Shown: piece by piece, positions 18,898-28,455 of the stretch | Layout of the letters: each line of letters begins with the position of its first letter | Numbering within the stretch: position 1 is the first letter of the stretch | Notes under the pieces: model-generated | The model's database searches: none | Seen by the model: the letters and a program-made list of their open reading frames with translations, nothing else | What the model was told of the DNA's origin: nothing | Assembly (NCBI RefSeq): GCF_900091505.1 | Contig: NZ_LT607409.1 | Coordinates: forward strand, 1,550,001-1,614,000 | Direction of reading: 5' to 3' | DNA length: 64,000 bases | DNA from: Micromonospora chokoriensis | GTDB taxonomy: Bacteria; Actinomycetota; Actinomycetes; Mycobacteriales; Micromonosporaceae | Position numbers and translations under genes: made by a program

Positions 18898-20604
18898 ATG
18901 TCCATAACCAGGACGCGTCGGGCCGCTGTCGGCCTGACCGTGCTCGCGGTGGCCGCGTTCGGTGCGGTCGCCACCAGCCCTGAGGAAGCCGACGCGCGGC
19001 CGAAGCCGGTCGACGTCACCCTGCTGGCCCTCAACGACTTCCACGGCAACCTCGAACCGCCGAGCGGGTCCAGCGGCACCATCGCCGGGCAGGCCGCGGG
19101 CGGTGTCGAGTACCTGGCCACCCACCTGGCCGAGCTGCGCGCCGCCGCCAAGAAGAAGAACACCATCACCGTCGCCGCCGGTGACCTGATCGGCGCGTCC
19201 CCGCTGCTCTCCGCCGCGTTCCACGACGAGCCGACCATCGAAGCGCTCAGCATGGCCGGTCTGGACTACGCGAGCGTCGGCAACCACGAGTTCGACGAGG
19301 GCGCGGCCGAGTTGCTGCGAATCCAGAACGGCGGCTGCCATCCGGTCGACGGATGCGCCGACGGCACCCCGTACCGGGGCGCCGGCTTCACGTACCTGTC
19401 CGCGAACGCCTTCAAGACCGCGACCGGCAAGCCGCTGATGGCCCCCTACGCGATCCACAGGGTGCAGGGCGTCAAGGTCGGCTTCATCGGGATGACCCTG
19501 GAGGGCACCCCGCAGATCGTCAGCCAGCAGGGCGTCGCCGGCCTGTCCTTCGCCGACGAGGCCGACACCGCCAACCGGTACGCCCGTGAGCTGCGCCGCA
19601 AGGGCGTGGAGGCGATCGTCGTGCTGTTGCACGAGGGCGGCACCCAGGCGGCGACCGGCGGCATCAACGACTGCGTCGGCATGACCGGGCCCATCGTGGA
19701 CATCGCCAACCGCATGGACCCGTCGATCGACGTGGTCGTCAGCGGCCACACCCACCAGGCGTACAACTGCAACATCAACGACAAGCTGGTCACCAGCGCC
19801 AGCTCGTTCGGGCGCCTCGTCACCGACATCGACCTCACGATCGACCGTCGGAGTGGTGACATCCTGACCGCCTCCGCCAACAACGTCGTGGTCACCCGGG
19901 ACGTCGCCAAGGACCCGAAGCAGACCGCGCTGATCAACCGGTACAAGACCGTGCTCGGCCCGGTCGCCGGCCGCCAGGTCGGCGTGACCACCACCGCGAT
20001 CACCCGGAGCCAGGAAACCCTCTTCGGTACGAGCCTGGGCGAATCGCCGCTGGGCAACCTGATCGCCGACGCGCAACTCGCCGCCACCGACGACGAAGAG
20101 GGCGCTGTCGCCGCGTTCATGAACCCGGGCGGGGTCCGGGCCGACCTCGACGCCGGCCCGGTCACCTACGAGGAGGCGTTCACGGTGCAGCCGTTCGCCA
20201 ACAACCTGGTGACCCTGGACCTGACCGGCGCGCAGCTCTACTGCGTACTGGAGCAGCAGTTCGTCACCGCCCGGACGCTGTACCCGTCGGCCACCGTCGG
20301 TTACGTGGTCGACCCGAACGGCACCACCGGCACGACGGCCGACCCGTGCGCCGGCACCCGGGTGGTCCGGGGCAGCCTCACCATCGGCGGCACCGCCGTC
20401 GACACCGCCGCCACGTACCGGGTCACCGTGAACAACTTCCTGGCCGGCGGCGGTGACGGGTTCAGCGCCCTCACCGGCGGCACGAACCAGGTCACCGGCC
20501 AGATCGACCTGGACGCCTTCGTGGACTACCTGACCGCCCAGTCGCCGGTCTCCGCGCCGACGCTGGACCGGATCCGCACCACCGCCGAGGTACCCGCCAC
20601 CTGA
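18898..20604 (+). CDS. Secreted 5'-nucleotidase / UDP-sugar hydrolase family protein
   Basis: A 568-residue exported enzyme. A signal peptide covers about residues 1-33 (ending ATSPEEADA). The N-terminal metallophosphatase domain shows LLALNDFHGNLEP, GDLIGASPL, GNHEFDEG and SGHTHQAYNC. The C-terminal 5'-nucleotidase domain has ESPLGNLIADA, NPGGVRADLD and NNFLAGGGDGF, which bind the nucleotide base in the family. It likely releases phosphate and nucleosides from extracellular nucleotides. ATG 18898 has GAGGAGA. A strong terminator follows at 20621-20654. Confidence 0.93.
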   Translation: MSITRTRRAAVGLTVLAVAAFGAVATSPEEADARPKPVDVTLLALNDFHGNLEPPSGSSGTIAGQAAGGVEYLATHLAELRAAAKKKNTITVAAGDLIGASPLLSAAFHDEPTIEALSMAGLDYASVGNHEFDEGAAELLRIQNGGCHPVDGCADGTPYRGAGFTYLSANAFKTATGKPLMAPYAIHRVQGVKVGFIGMTLEGTPQIVSQQGVAGLSFADEADTANRYARELRRKGVEAIVVLLHEGGTQAATGGINDCVGMTGPIVDIANRMDPSIDVVVSGHTHQAYNCNINDKLVTSASSFGRLVTDIDLTIDRRSGDILTASANNVVVTRDVAKDPKQTALINRYKTVLGPVAGRQVGVTTTAITRSQETLFGTSLGESPLGNLIADAQLAATDDEEGAVAAFMNPGGVRADLDAGPVTYEEAFTVQPFANNLVTLDLTGAQLYCVLEQQFVTARTLYPSATVGYVVDPNGTTGTTADPCAGTRVVRGSLTIGGTAVDTAATYRVTVNNFLAGGGDGFSALTGGTNQVTGQIDLDAFVDYLTAQSPVSAPTLDRIRTTAEVPAT

Positions 20605-20620
20605 CGGTCGACCCCGCGAC

Positions 20621-20654
20621 GTCGGGCCCCGGAGTGAATGCTCCGGGGCCCGAC
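20621..20654. terminator. Terminator after the 5'-nucleotidase gene
   Basis: Perfect 14-bp arms GTCGGGCCCCGGAG (20621-20634) and CTCCGGGGCCCGAC (20641-20654) with a 6-base loop, starting 16 bases after the stop. The converging MFS gene ends at 20804. The remaining sequence to it carries degenerate GGCGGTGCC repeats (about 20740-20800) of no evident function. Confidence 0.8.
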
Positions 20655-20803
20655 CCGTTCGCCGGCCGCGTCCGGTCCGGTCTTCCGCCACGTTCTGACC
20701 TGACCGCCGCCCGTCTCGCTCCGCGGTGTCCCGGTCGGGCGGTGCCGTGGTCAAGGCGGTGCCGTGGTTGGGGGGCGGTGCCTGGGTCAGGCGGTGCGCC
20801 GGG

Positions 20804-22096
20804 TCAGGCGGGGGCGGGGGTCGGTTCGGGGGAGGTGGACGTTGGCGTCATCCTGCCGTCCTGGTCCGCGCTGAGCAGTCGGCGCAGGGAGAGCGCGACC
20901 AGGGAGGCGACCAGGCATCCGCCGACCACTGTGGCGACCCAGACCTTGCCGTCGGCGGCGCCGATGAGCGGACCGGCGGTCACCGGACCGATCACCCCGC
21001 TGATCCCGAAGATCATCGAGCTCATCGCGTTGTACCGGCCGCGCAGTTCGTCGGTGGCCAGCGCGTTGGTGATCGCGGGCATGACCGGTGACAGCATCGT
21101 CTCGCCGAAGCCGAAGATCGCCGAGCAGGCCACCACGCAGAGGGCTGCCAGCAGGGCGTTCTCGCCGCTGACCAGACCGGCCGCGCCGAGGACCAGCCAG
21201 GCGGTCGCGAACACCGCACCGACCACCGCGAGCGCCCGGGTCCGGCTCCGCCCCTCGATGCGGCGGATTACCACTAGTTGGGCGAGCACGATCATCACCG
21301 TGTTGGCGGCGAGCGCCCACGCGACGACGCGGGTCTCCACCTGGGCCACCCGCACCGCGTACGCGGCGAAGCCCACCTCGATCTGGGCGTACCCGCAGGT
21401 GGTGAGAATCAGCCCGAAGATCACCAGCCGTCGGAACGGGCGGTCGCGGAGCACGGTCAGGTAGCCGCCGGGCGACGGCCCGCCGACGCCGGTACGGCTG
21501 CCGAGTCGGTGGCCGACCCCGGGCAGGGTCAGCAGGATGATCGCCGGCATCAGGTAGGTCACCGCATCCAGCAGGTAGATCGTCTGGAAGGTGCCGGGCC
21601 GGGCGGTGTCGACGATCGCGCCGGAGGTCATGCCACCGATGCCGATGCCCAGGTTGAGCAGGGCGAAGTTCAGCCCGAAGACGCGTTGCCGCTCACCGTC
21701 GTCGGTCAACGAGGCGAGGATCGTGTTCTGCCCGGACCAGATCGCCGAGCTGCCGACGGCGACCACCGTCATCACCAGCAGGGCCGACCCGGTCGAGTTG
21801 ACCAGCGCCAGCGAGCCGGTGCCGATCGCCTCGATCAGCAGGCAGGGCACCACCACCCGGCGCGCGCCGAACCTGTCGATCAGCGTCCCGCCCAACGGCG
21901 AGAGGGCGAGGGTGACCACGCCGTACCACCCGATCACGAGCCCGGCGCGAGCGTCGGTGAGCCCGCGTACGTCGGTGAGGTAGATGAACAGGAACGGCAG
22001 GGTCAGGCCGCGCCCGATCGCCGACAGGAGGGTGCCGACGAGGATCCGGCGGGCTTCCGGGCGGCGGGGCAGAGCACGACGCAGCATGACCGGCAT
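20804..22096 (-). CDS. MFS transporter
   Basis: A 430-residue major facilitator with about 12 membrane helices. LPFLFIYLTDVRGLTDARAG and the motif A-like GGTLIDRFGARRV near helix 2-3 fit the family of small-molecule exporters. Substrate unknown. The start is uncertain between ATG 22096 (MPVMLRR) and ATG 22087; neither has a good ribosome binding site. It is divergent from the small gene at 22208. The C-terminal tail is Thr/Pro/Ser-rich and cytoplasmic. Confidence 0.87.
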   Translation of the reverse strand: MPVMLRRALPRRPEARRILVGTLLSAIGRGLTLPFLFIYLTDVRGLTDARAGLVIGWYGVVTLALSPLGGTLIDRFGARRVVVPCLLIEAIGTGSLALVNSTGSALLVMTVVAVGSSAIWSGQNTILASLTDDGERQRVFGLNFALLNLGIGIGGMTSGAIVDTARPGTFQTIYLLDAVTYLMPAIILLTLPGVGHRLGSRTGVGGPSPGGYLTVLRDRPFRRLVIFGLILTTCGYAQIEVGFAAYAVRVAQVETRVVAWALAANTVMIVLAQLVVIRRIEGRSRTRALAVVGAVFATAWLVLGAAGLVSGENALLAALCVVACSAIFGFGETMLSPVMPAITNALATDELRGRYNAMSSMIFGISGVIGPVTAGPLIGAADGKVWVATVVGGCLVASLVALSLRRLLSADQDGRMTPTSTSPEPTPAPA

Positions 22097-22207
22097 TCTG
22101 TTCGCCGGGTGCGACAGCACGCGACTCGTTTTGAGCGCACCACGCTGTCGCCGGGGCCGCCGGGTGATCAATCGCACGGTGTCCGACGGGTCTGCCATGC
22201 TGGCCCG

Positions 22208-22681
22208 ATGACCGGCACCTGGCGACATCTGCCCGCTACCGCCCGCGCCATCGCGGTGACCGCCACCGCGGCCGTGGCCGCCGCCCAGGAACGGGACGGG
22301 CAGGCGTACGAGGAGTCGGTCAGCGGACTCGCCGCGGACGACCGTTCCGGCCTGGTGCTCGGCGGGGTGGTCCGGCTGCTGCTGGAAGAGAGCCACCCGG
22401 AGGGGTTGACCGGCGACGACATCCGACAGGTGTTGACCCGCTGCGTCCAGGGTGCGACGCGGTGGCGTTCGGACGTCGACCCGCACGTGGTGCTCGTCCT
22501 GCTGGCCGGAGCGCTGGGGGTGTACGACCCCGAGGGCGACGAGTCGCCACCGGACGCGTCCGCCCTGGCCCGGCACGCCCCACTGCTGGTGGCGGATCTG
22601 CTGGTGGCGACCGGTGCGACGCTGGACGGCTACCTGGCGGCCGCGTTCGCCGAGATCGAGCGCACCGAACGACAGGACTGA
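22208..22681 (+). CDS. Conserved hypothetical protein
   Basis: A 157-residue, mostly helical acidic protein that I do not recognise. It begins MTGTWRHLPATARAIAVTAT and ends with AFAEIERTERQD. No signal peptide, metal site or catalytic motif is apparent. A CATGCT box ends 6 bases before ATG 22208, consistent with a weak leaderless promoter. It is divergent from the MFS gene. Codon usage is ordinary for the window, which supports a real gene. Confidence 0.65.
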   Translation: MTGTWRHLPATARAIAVTATAAVAAAQERDGQAYEESVSGLAADDRSGLVLGGVVRLLLEESHPEGLTGDDIRQVLTRCVQGATRWRSDVDPHVVLVLLAGALGVYDPEGDESPPDASALARHAPLLVADLLVATGATLDGYLAAAFAEIERTERQD

Positions 22682-22688
22682 CAGACGG

Positions 22689-22713
22689 GGTGGCGCTCAC
22701 ACCGGCCGCCACC
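22689..22713. terminator. Short hairpin between converging genes
   Basis: Arms GGTGGCG (22689-22695) and CGCCACC (22707-22713) with an 11-base loop lie just after the hypothetical gene and before the opposing methyltransferase stop at 22827. Terminator function is plausible but weakly supported. Confidence 0.4.
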
Positions 22714-22826
22714 TCGATCGGCCCGGGAGTCGTCGGAGCTGTCGCGGTAGGCCGCCCAGCCCGGTGCTGGGTAGCGCAACCGTGCGCCCGGGCGGGAGAC
22801 AGGCGGTGCCGACGGGCACCCGTCGA

Positions 22827-23651
22827 TCAGAGCCGGTCGGCGGTCCGCCGCGCCACGACCTCCAGGTACTCCGCTGGGATCCGTACCGTGCCGTCGTCGG
22901 ACCGGTTGTGTCGACGGGCCAACTCCACCAGGTCGGCGTGCAGCTCCGGTCGACGCTCCTCAGGCAGCGCCTCGAAAGCCTTCAACGTCGGGCCGTAGTT
23001 GGCCCGGAAGAAGAGGGCGAACTCCTCAGCAGTGCCGAAGCGGAAGACGAACTCCCGGCGTACCGCCCGAATGTCGCTCACGGCCTCGCCGAGCAGCTCG
23101 CGCACCCGGTCCTCGTCGCCCCACTGCACCGGCGGGCGCAGCCCCGCCGGTGGTGGCACGTGCCGCCCCACGGTCCGGAACAACTCGCCGATGAAACCCT
23201 GCGGCGTCCACGACGCCAAGGCCACGGTGCCGCCGGGCCGGCAGACCCGGACCAGCTCGGCCGCCGCCCGCTCCTGGTTCGGGGCGAACATCACGCCGAC
23301 GACGGAGAGCACCGCGTCGAAGGCGCCGTCGACGTACGCCAGGCGCTCTGCGTCCCCGGCCACGAACGCGACCGGGAGCCGTTCCGCGGAGGCCCGCGCG
23401 TGGCCGCGTTCCAACAGTTCGGGTACGTAGTCGACGCCGGTCACGGCGCAGCCGCAGCGGGCGGCGGCGATGGCGGCGTTGCCGGTGCCGGTCGCCACGT
23501 CCAGCACCCGAGCGCCCGCCGACAGGTCGGCCGCGGTCACCAGCAACTCGGCGATCGGGTGGATGAGGGCGGCGACAGCGCCGTAGTCGCCGCTGGCCCA
23601 GGTCACCTGCTGGCGTGCCTTCACGGCGGTGAGGTCGAGTGCGGTGGTCAT
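22827..23651 (-). CDS. Class I SAM-dependent methyltransferase
   Basis: A 274-residue methyltransferase of the UbiE/Methyltransf_11 type. Motif I is VLDVATGTGNAAIAAA (about residues 49-64), motif II is the acidic GVDYVPELL, and the post-motifs are AFDAVLSVVGVMF and RVCRPGGTVALASWTP. The acceptor molecule cannot be read. ATG 23651 has AAGGGGGA, an unusually strong ribosome binding site. It stands alone, converging with the hypothetical gene. Confidence 0.88.
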   Translation of the reverse strand: MTTALDLTAVKARQQVTWASGDYGAVAALIHPIAELLVTAADLSAGARVLDVATGTGNAAIAAARCGCAVTGVDYVPELLERGHARASAERLPVAFVAGDAERLAYVDGAFDAVLSVVGVMFAPNQERAAAELVRVCRPGGTVALASWTPQGFIGELFRTVGRHVPPPAGLRPPVQWGDEDRVRELLGEAVSDIRAVRREFVFRFGTAEEFALFFRANYGPTLKAFEALPEERRPELHADLVELARRHNRSDDGTVRIPAEYLEVVARRTADRL

Positions 23652-23987
23652 CAGTGGTCCCCCTTGGACGGCTCGTCGTGCCACCGACGCTAGGTGGAGC
23701 AGCACGTCCAGGGATCGGTAGAAACACCTATATTGGCGGCACAAGGCACGAGCGGGACCTGTGGATCGTCGCCCGTCGTGGCTTTCCAGCGCGTTGTCGC
23801 GGCGGCTTGCCGGCGGGGTGTTCGTTGGCGTCCGCGATGTCGACGGCGGCGGAACTGGCCGAACCGCTGCGGGGGGATTGCAGCGTGGGTCGGTCGACAG
23901 GCCGACTCGTCATGCGCGGTACGCCTGGTGCGCTCAGCGAGAATGCCGAGAGGGCACATCCATGGATCGGATGTGCCCTCTTACCTC
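23652..23987. other. Intergenic gap between methyltransferase gene and tRNA-Pro
   Basis: This 336-base stretch contains the tRNA terminator hairpin (23949-23981) and the 5' region of the methyltransferase gene, where an AT-rich patch CCTATATTGG (about 23728) may be its promoter. I see no supported coding sequence. Confidence 0.5.
23949..23981 (-). terminator. Terminator of tRNA-Pro
   Basis: Perfect 13-bp arms (AGAGGGCACATCC at 23949-23961 and its complement 23969-23981) with a 7-base loop lie immediately 3' of the tRNA on its strand. Confidence 0.75.
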
Positions 23988-24064
<77 letters not shown>

Positions 24065-24147
24065 AGGCGTGCCGACAAATAGTAGCCCACCCGGTCCGGT
24101 GGTCAAACTCGGTACCCCCGCCGCCCGGCGGCAGTCGCCTCGGGGTG

Positions 24148-25041
24148 TCAGCGGGGGATGAGGGTCAGGATGCTGGCCTCCGGGGGGCAGGCGAAGCGGA
24201 CCGGGGCGGTGGGGTGGGTGCCCAGGCCGGCGGAGACGTGCAGCCAGGAGTCCGAGCCCGGCCACCGGTGCAGGCCGCGCGCCATCGAGCGGGGCAGGCC
24301 GCAGTTGGTCACCAGTGCCCCGTAGCCCGGTACGCAGACCTGTCCGCCGTGGGTGTGCCCGGCCAGCAGCAGGCCGAAGCCGTCGGCGGCCATCTGGTCC
24401 AGCACCCGTGGTTCGGGGGAGTGCGTGACCGCGATGGACAGGTCTGCCGAGGACGAGACCGCGCCGGCCACGGCCGGGTAGTCGTCCCGTTCGATGTGGG
24501 GGTCGTCCACGCCGACCAGGTCGAGCTGCCGGCCGCCTGCCTTCAGCATGGTCCGGGCGTTGTTGAGGTCGACCCATCCGGCGCCGGTGAAGACCTGGCG
24601 GAGCTCCTCGTAGGGCAGCTCGACGCCCTCGGTGTACTCCCGGTCGGGCAGGAAGTAGGTGAACGGGTTCTTCAGCACCGGGCCGGTGTAGTCGTTGGAG
24701 CCGAAGACGAACGCGCCGGGGAAGTCCAGCAGTGGCTGAAGGGCCCGCAGCACCCCGGGGACGGCCCCCGGGTGGGCCATGTTGTCGCCGGTCACCACCA
24801 CCAGGTCGGGGTCGAGGGCGGCCAGCGACGCCACCCAGCGTTGCTTGCGCGCCTGGTCGGGCATCATGTGCAGGTCGGACAGGTGCAGCACACGCAGCGG
24901 CTCCGCGTCGGCCGGGAGCACCGGCACGTCGTACCGCCGCAGGGTGAACATGTTGCGCTCGATGAGCGACGCGTACGCGAGGGTGGCCGCGCCGACCGTG
25001 GCGGTTCCGGCGGCAAGCCGGAATAGTGTGCGCTTTCGCAT
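24148..25041 (-). CDS. Membrane-anchored metallophosphoesterase (Rv3683-like)
   Basis: A 297-residue metallophosphoesterase with an N-terminal membrane segment ([21 protein letters not shown]). Motifs in order: [23 protein letters not shown] (in place of GNHD), THSPEP and GHTHGGQV. The SND variant and GHTHGGQ resemble the YkuE/LpxH-like branch. It would act at the membrane, probably on an extracytoplasmic lipid or phosphoester substrate. The ATG at 25041 is 25 bases from the divergent YqeY-like start. In M. tuberculosis a related gene (Rv3683) also neighbours ponA2. Confidence 0.87.
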   Translation of the reverse strand: MRKRTLFRLAAGTATVGAATLAYASLIERNMFTLRRYDVPVLPADAEPLRVLHLSDLHMMPDQARKQRWVASLAALDPDLVVVTGDNMAHPGAVPGVLRALQPLLDFPGAFVFGSNDYTGPVLKNPFTYFLPDREYTEGVELPYEELRQVFTGAGWVDLNNARTMLKAGGRQLDLVGVDDPHIERDDYPAVAGAVSSSADLSIAVTHSPEPRVLDQMAADGFGLLLAGHTHGGQVCVPGYGALVTNCGLPRSMARGLHRWPGSDSWLHVSAGLGTHPTAPVRFACPPEASILTLIPR

Positions 25042-25066
25042 GGCGTTCAGGGTAGTTTGACCGTCC

Positions 25067-25522
25067 ATGAGCACGCTGAAGGACCGCCTCACCGCCGACA
25101 TGCGTTCCGCGCTGAAGGCGCGCGACGAGCTGACCACCTCGACGTTGCGGATGGCCCTGGCCGCCGTCGGCAATGCCGAGGTCGCCGGCAAGGCCAAGCG
25201 CGACCTCACCGATGACGAGGTGCTCGCGGTGCTGACCAAGGAGGCCAAGAAGCGCCGGGAGGCCGCCACCGCGTTCGCCGACGCCGGCCGTGCCGAGCAG
25301 GCCGCGAAGGAGACCGCCGAGGGTGAGGTGCTGGACCGCTACCTGCCCAAGCAGCTCCCGGACAGCGAGCTTGCCGAGCTGGTGTCCGGGGCGCTCGCCG
25401 AGGGCGGCTTCACCGGTAAGAGTCAGATGGGCCCGGCGATGAAGGCGGCCCAGGCCGCGGTGGCGGGCCGGGCCGAGGGTGGCCGGGTGGCTGCGGAGGT
25501 ACGCCGACAGCTCGGTCTCTGA
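25067..25522 (+). CDS. GatB/YqeY-domain protein
   Basis: A 151-residue YqeY-like protein: MSTLKDRLTADMRSALKARD at the start and LAEGGFTGKSQMGPAMKAA near the end. The fold is shared with the tRNA-binding tail of GatB. The function is not settled; a role with tRNA amidation has been suggested for the family. A TAGTTT box at 25053-25058 leaves 8 bases to the ATG and no ribosome binding site is present, so the message is probably leaderless. It converges on the penicillin-binding protein gene across a strong terminator. Confidence 0.9.
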   Translation: MSTLKDRLTADMRSALKARDELTTSTLRMALAAVGNAEVAGKAKRDLTDDEVLAVLTKEAKKRREAATAFADAGRAEQAAKETAEGEVLDRYLPKQLPDSELAELVSGALAEGGFTGKSQMGPAMKAAQAAVAGRAEGGRVAAEVRRQLGL

Positions 25523-25565
25523 CCCAGCGGACCAATCGCCGGCGCGTACCTGGGCCGGGCAGACG

Positions 25566-25602
25566 GAACGGGCGGGCACCCGAGGTGGGTGCCCGCCCGT
25601 TC
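25566..25602. terminator. Bidirectional terminator
   Basis: A perfect 16-bp stem (arms 25566-25581 and 25587-25602, GAACGGGCGGGCACCC and its complement) closes a 5-base loop. It lies between the converging YqeY-like and penicillin-binding protein genes and is the longest perfect hairpin in the window. Confidence 0.85.
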
Positions 25603-25618
25603 GTGTCTACTCGTCGGC

Positions 25619-28048
25619 TCAGCCGCCGGGACGACCGCCGGGTCGACCACCGGGCTGGTTGCCGGGCGGATTGCCCGGCGTGCCGTCGGTGTTGCCCGGT
25701 GCGCCGCCGCCGCTGCTGACCTGGATGGTGACCAGGCCACCCTTGATCGTGCGACCGTCCGGGCTGGTGCCGGCGGCGTCGCCGGCCTTGCACGAGGAGG
25801 GGACCTTCGTGCTGGAGACGACCGGTTCGAAGCCGGCGCCCTTGAGTCGGGACTTCGCCTGGTCCACCGAGACGCACTTCACGTCGGGGATGCTGCGCTG
25901 GTCACCCTCGGAGATCTTCTGACCCGGCGGCTCAAAGTTGATCTTCGGCTTGCCCTTCATGGCGTCCCGCAGCGTCTCCCACACCGGCGGGTTGATGCCG
26001 TCCTTCTCCGCGTGCTTCATCTTGACGTTCGTCTGCGGCCAGTCCGGGTCGGCCATGATGCCGGCCACCGAGTACTGCTTGGTCATCGCGACCAGGGCGG
26101 CGGTCTTCTCCGAGTCGGTGGTGCCGGACTTGCCGGCCACCGGGTAACCGACGTCGTCGCGGACGTTGGGGGCGGTGGCACCCGCGCACTTCGAGGACGA
26201 CGACTTGTCACCGACCGGGCAGCGGGCGGCGTCCACGGCGGCGCGGGCCACGTCGGTGCTGAACCGCTTCTCGCACCGCGGGTTGGCGATGTCGAGCTTG
26301 TTGCCCTCCGGGTCGCGGATCTCCTGCACCGGGATCGGCTCGCAGTACTTGCCGTCCGCGGCCAGGGTGGCGTACGCGTTGGCCAGGTCGAGCGGGGTGG
26401 TCTGCGAGACGCCCAGGGTGAACGCACCCCACTGGTGCGCACCCTTCTCCAGGTCCAGGTCCTCCTGGGACCGGAAGTTGATGCCCAGCCGCTTCGCGGC
26501 CTTGACCACGTTCTCCGCACCGACCTGCTGCTGCAGCGGCACGAAGTAGGTGTTGACCGAGCGGCCGAACGCGCTCCACATGTTGTGCGGGCCGGCCATG
26601 CTCTCGACGGAGTTGGTGGGGCAGTAGAAGCTGGTCCCCGCGCAGGCCGCCGGGCCAGGCCGGATGATGTACTCCGACTTGAACTGCTTCGGCGCGTTGA
26701 TGTTGTAGCTGAGCGGGATGCCCTTCTCCAGCGCCGCGACGATGGTGAACATCTTGAACGTCGACCCGGCCTGGTAGCCGGTGATGCCGTCGCCGCCGGT
26801 GAGCAGCGGGTTCACCGTGGCCGGGTAGTTGCCCCGGATCTTCTTCTTGCTCTTCGCCGGGTCGCTGGAGATCTTGTTCTTCGGGTTCTTCGGGTCGTCC
26901 AGCTTGAACTGCCTGTTCACCGCGAGCGCCCGGACCCGGCCGGTGCCGGGCTCGACCACCGCGACCATGGCGGCTTCCTTGCTGTTCTCGCTCTTGGCCT
27001 TGCGGACCGCCTTGTCCGCGGCCCTCTGCGCCTGGACGTCGATCGAGGTGACGACGGTGTAGCCGCCGCTCTTCAGGCGCCGCTCGCGGTCGTACGTGGT
27101 GGAGCCGAACGTCTCCTGCTGCATCCACCAGCGGTAGAAGTAGTCGCAGAAGAAGCCCCAGCTGTTGACGTTGGCGGAGACGCAGCCGTTCGGGGTGCGC
27201 TTGTCCTTCACCTCGAGCTTGACGGCCTTGGCCGCGTCGGCCTCCTGCTGGGTGATGGCCTTGATCTCGACCATGTTGTCGATGACGTAGTCGCGACGGT
27301 CCAGAGCGAGCGGGTAGCCGGCCTTGGTGGTCGGGTCGTTCGTCGTCGGTGCCTTGACCATGCCGGCCAGCAGCGCCGCTTCCTCGATCTTGAGCTTGCT
27401 CGGCGGCTTGCCGAAGTAGACCTGGCTGGCGGCGAAGATGCCGTACGCGCCGTTGCCGAACGAGGCGAGGTTGAGGTAGCGGGTGAGGATCTCGTCCTTG
27501 GAGAATTCCTTGTCGACCTGGAGGGCCAGTCGCATCTCGCGGAGCTTGCGGGCGCTGGTGTCCTCGGTCGCCGCGACCACGTCCGCCGGGTGGGTGGCCG
27601 AGTAGGCGATGGCCAGCCGGACGTACTGCATGGTCAGCGTCGACGCGCCCTGCCGGCCGGAGCCTTCGCTCTGGTTGTTGACGAACGCGCGGGCGACACC
27701 GTTGATGTCGACGCCGTTGTGCTTGTAGAAGTCGTGATCCTCGGCCGCGATGATCGCATTCCGCATGTACGGCGAGATGTCGTCGAACTTCACGTCGCGA
27801 CGGTTCTCGTCGTACATGGTCGCGAGTGGTGTCTTGCCGTCCGAGGCCAACAGGTAGCTGATCTGGGGCGCGCGGGCCACCGTCAGCTCCGTGGGCAGGG
27901 CGCCGAATGTCTCGGCGCCGGCCTTGGCGGCCAAGCCGGACATCGCCACTGCGGGGAAGGCCGCCGCAGCGACCACCACGCCGGCCAACAGGCCACACAC
28001 GAGTAGCGATGCGGCGTTGGTCAGCACATTGTGGTCACGTTTCCGCAT
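25619..28048 (-). CDS. Bifunctional class A penicillin-binding protein with PASTA domain (PonA2-like)
   Basis: An 809-residue peptidoglycan synthase. One membrane segment (about residues 8-36) anchors it. The glycosyltransferase domain has EDHDFYKHNGVD (catalytic Glu103) and QGASTLTMQ. The transpeptidase domain has the serine nucleophile in STFK (Ser429-Lys432), an SVN-type second motif, and KSGTT (Lys640). A single PASTA domain follows (IPDVKCVSVDQAKSRLKGAG), then a Gly/Pro-rich tail (GGRPGGRPGG). It polymerises glycan strands and cross-links peptides outside the membrane. ATG 28048 has GAGGTGAC. The whiB4-like gene is divergent, as in mycobacteria. Confidence 0.95.
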   Translation of the reverse strand: MRKRDHNVLTNAASLLVCGLLAGVVVAAAAFPAVAMSGLAAKAGAETFGALPTELTVARAPQISYLLASDGKTPLATMYDENRRDVKFDDISPYMRNAIIAAEDHDFYKHNGVDINGVARAFVNNQSEGSGRQGASTLTMQYVRLAIAYSATHPADVVAATEDTSARKLREMRLALQVDKEFSKDEILTRYLNLASFGNGAYGIFAASQVYFGKPPSKLKIEEAALLAGMVKAPTTNDPTTKAGYPLALDRRDYVIDNMVEIKAITQQEADAAKAVKLEVKDKRTPNGCVSANVNSWGFFCDYFYRWWMQQETFGSTTYDRERRLKSGGYTVVTSIDVQAQRAADKAVRKAKSENSKEAAMVAVVEPGTGRVRALAVNRQFKLDDPKNPKNKISSDPAKSKKKIRGNYPATVNPLLTGGDGITGYQAGSTFKMFTIVAALEKGIPLSYNINAPKQFKSEYIIRPGPAACAGTSFYCPTNSVESMAGPHNMWSAFGRSVNTYFVPLQQQVGAENVVKAAKRLGINFRSQEDLDLEKGAHQWGAFTLGVSQTTPLDLANAYATLAADGKYCEPIPVQEIRDPEGNKLDIANPRCEKRFSTDVARAAVDAARCPVGDKSSSSKCAGATAPNVRDDVGYPVAGKSGTTDSEKTAALVAMTKQYSVAGIMADPDWPQTNVKMKHAEKDGINPPVWETLRDAMKGKPKINFEPPGQKISEGDQRSIPDVKCVSVDQAKSRLKGAGFEPVVSSTKVPSSCKAGDAAGTSPDGRTIKGGLVTIQVSSGGGAPGNTDGTPGNPPGNQPGGRPGGRPGG

Positions 28049-28455
28049 CCAGGTCACCTCGACAGGGTACGCGAGTAGGGAACGAGGGGCGCTGGGGCGT
28101 TCTTTCCCCATTTCCTGCGCGCGCTGCCCTCGTTGTGCTAAACGCACGACCCCCGGTGCTTGGTTGCGCGTGACCTGGCGTGAGTCTCCTCCGATTCAGG
28201 GAGGAGGCGCAGCGTTATCGCCGACCTCGGCGGGGTAACCGGCGGTCGAAGGCCCGGGAAGCCGGGAGTGTCCGGAATGATGGATTTCGCCGACAACGTT
28301 GCGTAATCGGTCGACTACAGAGCATGATGGGGGCGGCGACAAGGCCACATGTCGTCCGCGCCGCCTTGGGGAAGGCAGGCCGGGCGATCGGGGGGAATTG
28401 CCGGCTGACGTGCATCGACGAGGTCGGTAGGTACTGCAAGGGGGGACGAGTACAC
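28049..28455. promoter_or_regulatory. Divergent regulatory region, penicillin-binding protein / WblA-like
   Basis: These 407 bases separate the two divergent genes and hold no supported gene. A perfect 7-bp inverted repeat CTCCTCC/GGAGGAG (28186-28206, 7-base loop) lies near the centre. The long stretch before the wblA-like start suggests a long leader; long 5' regions are common for this regulator. No clear -10 box could be fixed by eye. Confidence 0.45.

Noticed and set aside
25589..28006. 805-residue frame antisense to the penicillin-binding protein gene
   Set aside because: Composition typical of a shadow frame; the minus-strand gene has every catalytic motif of its family.
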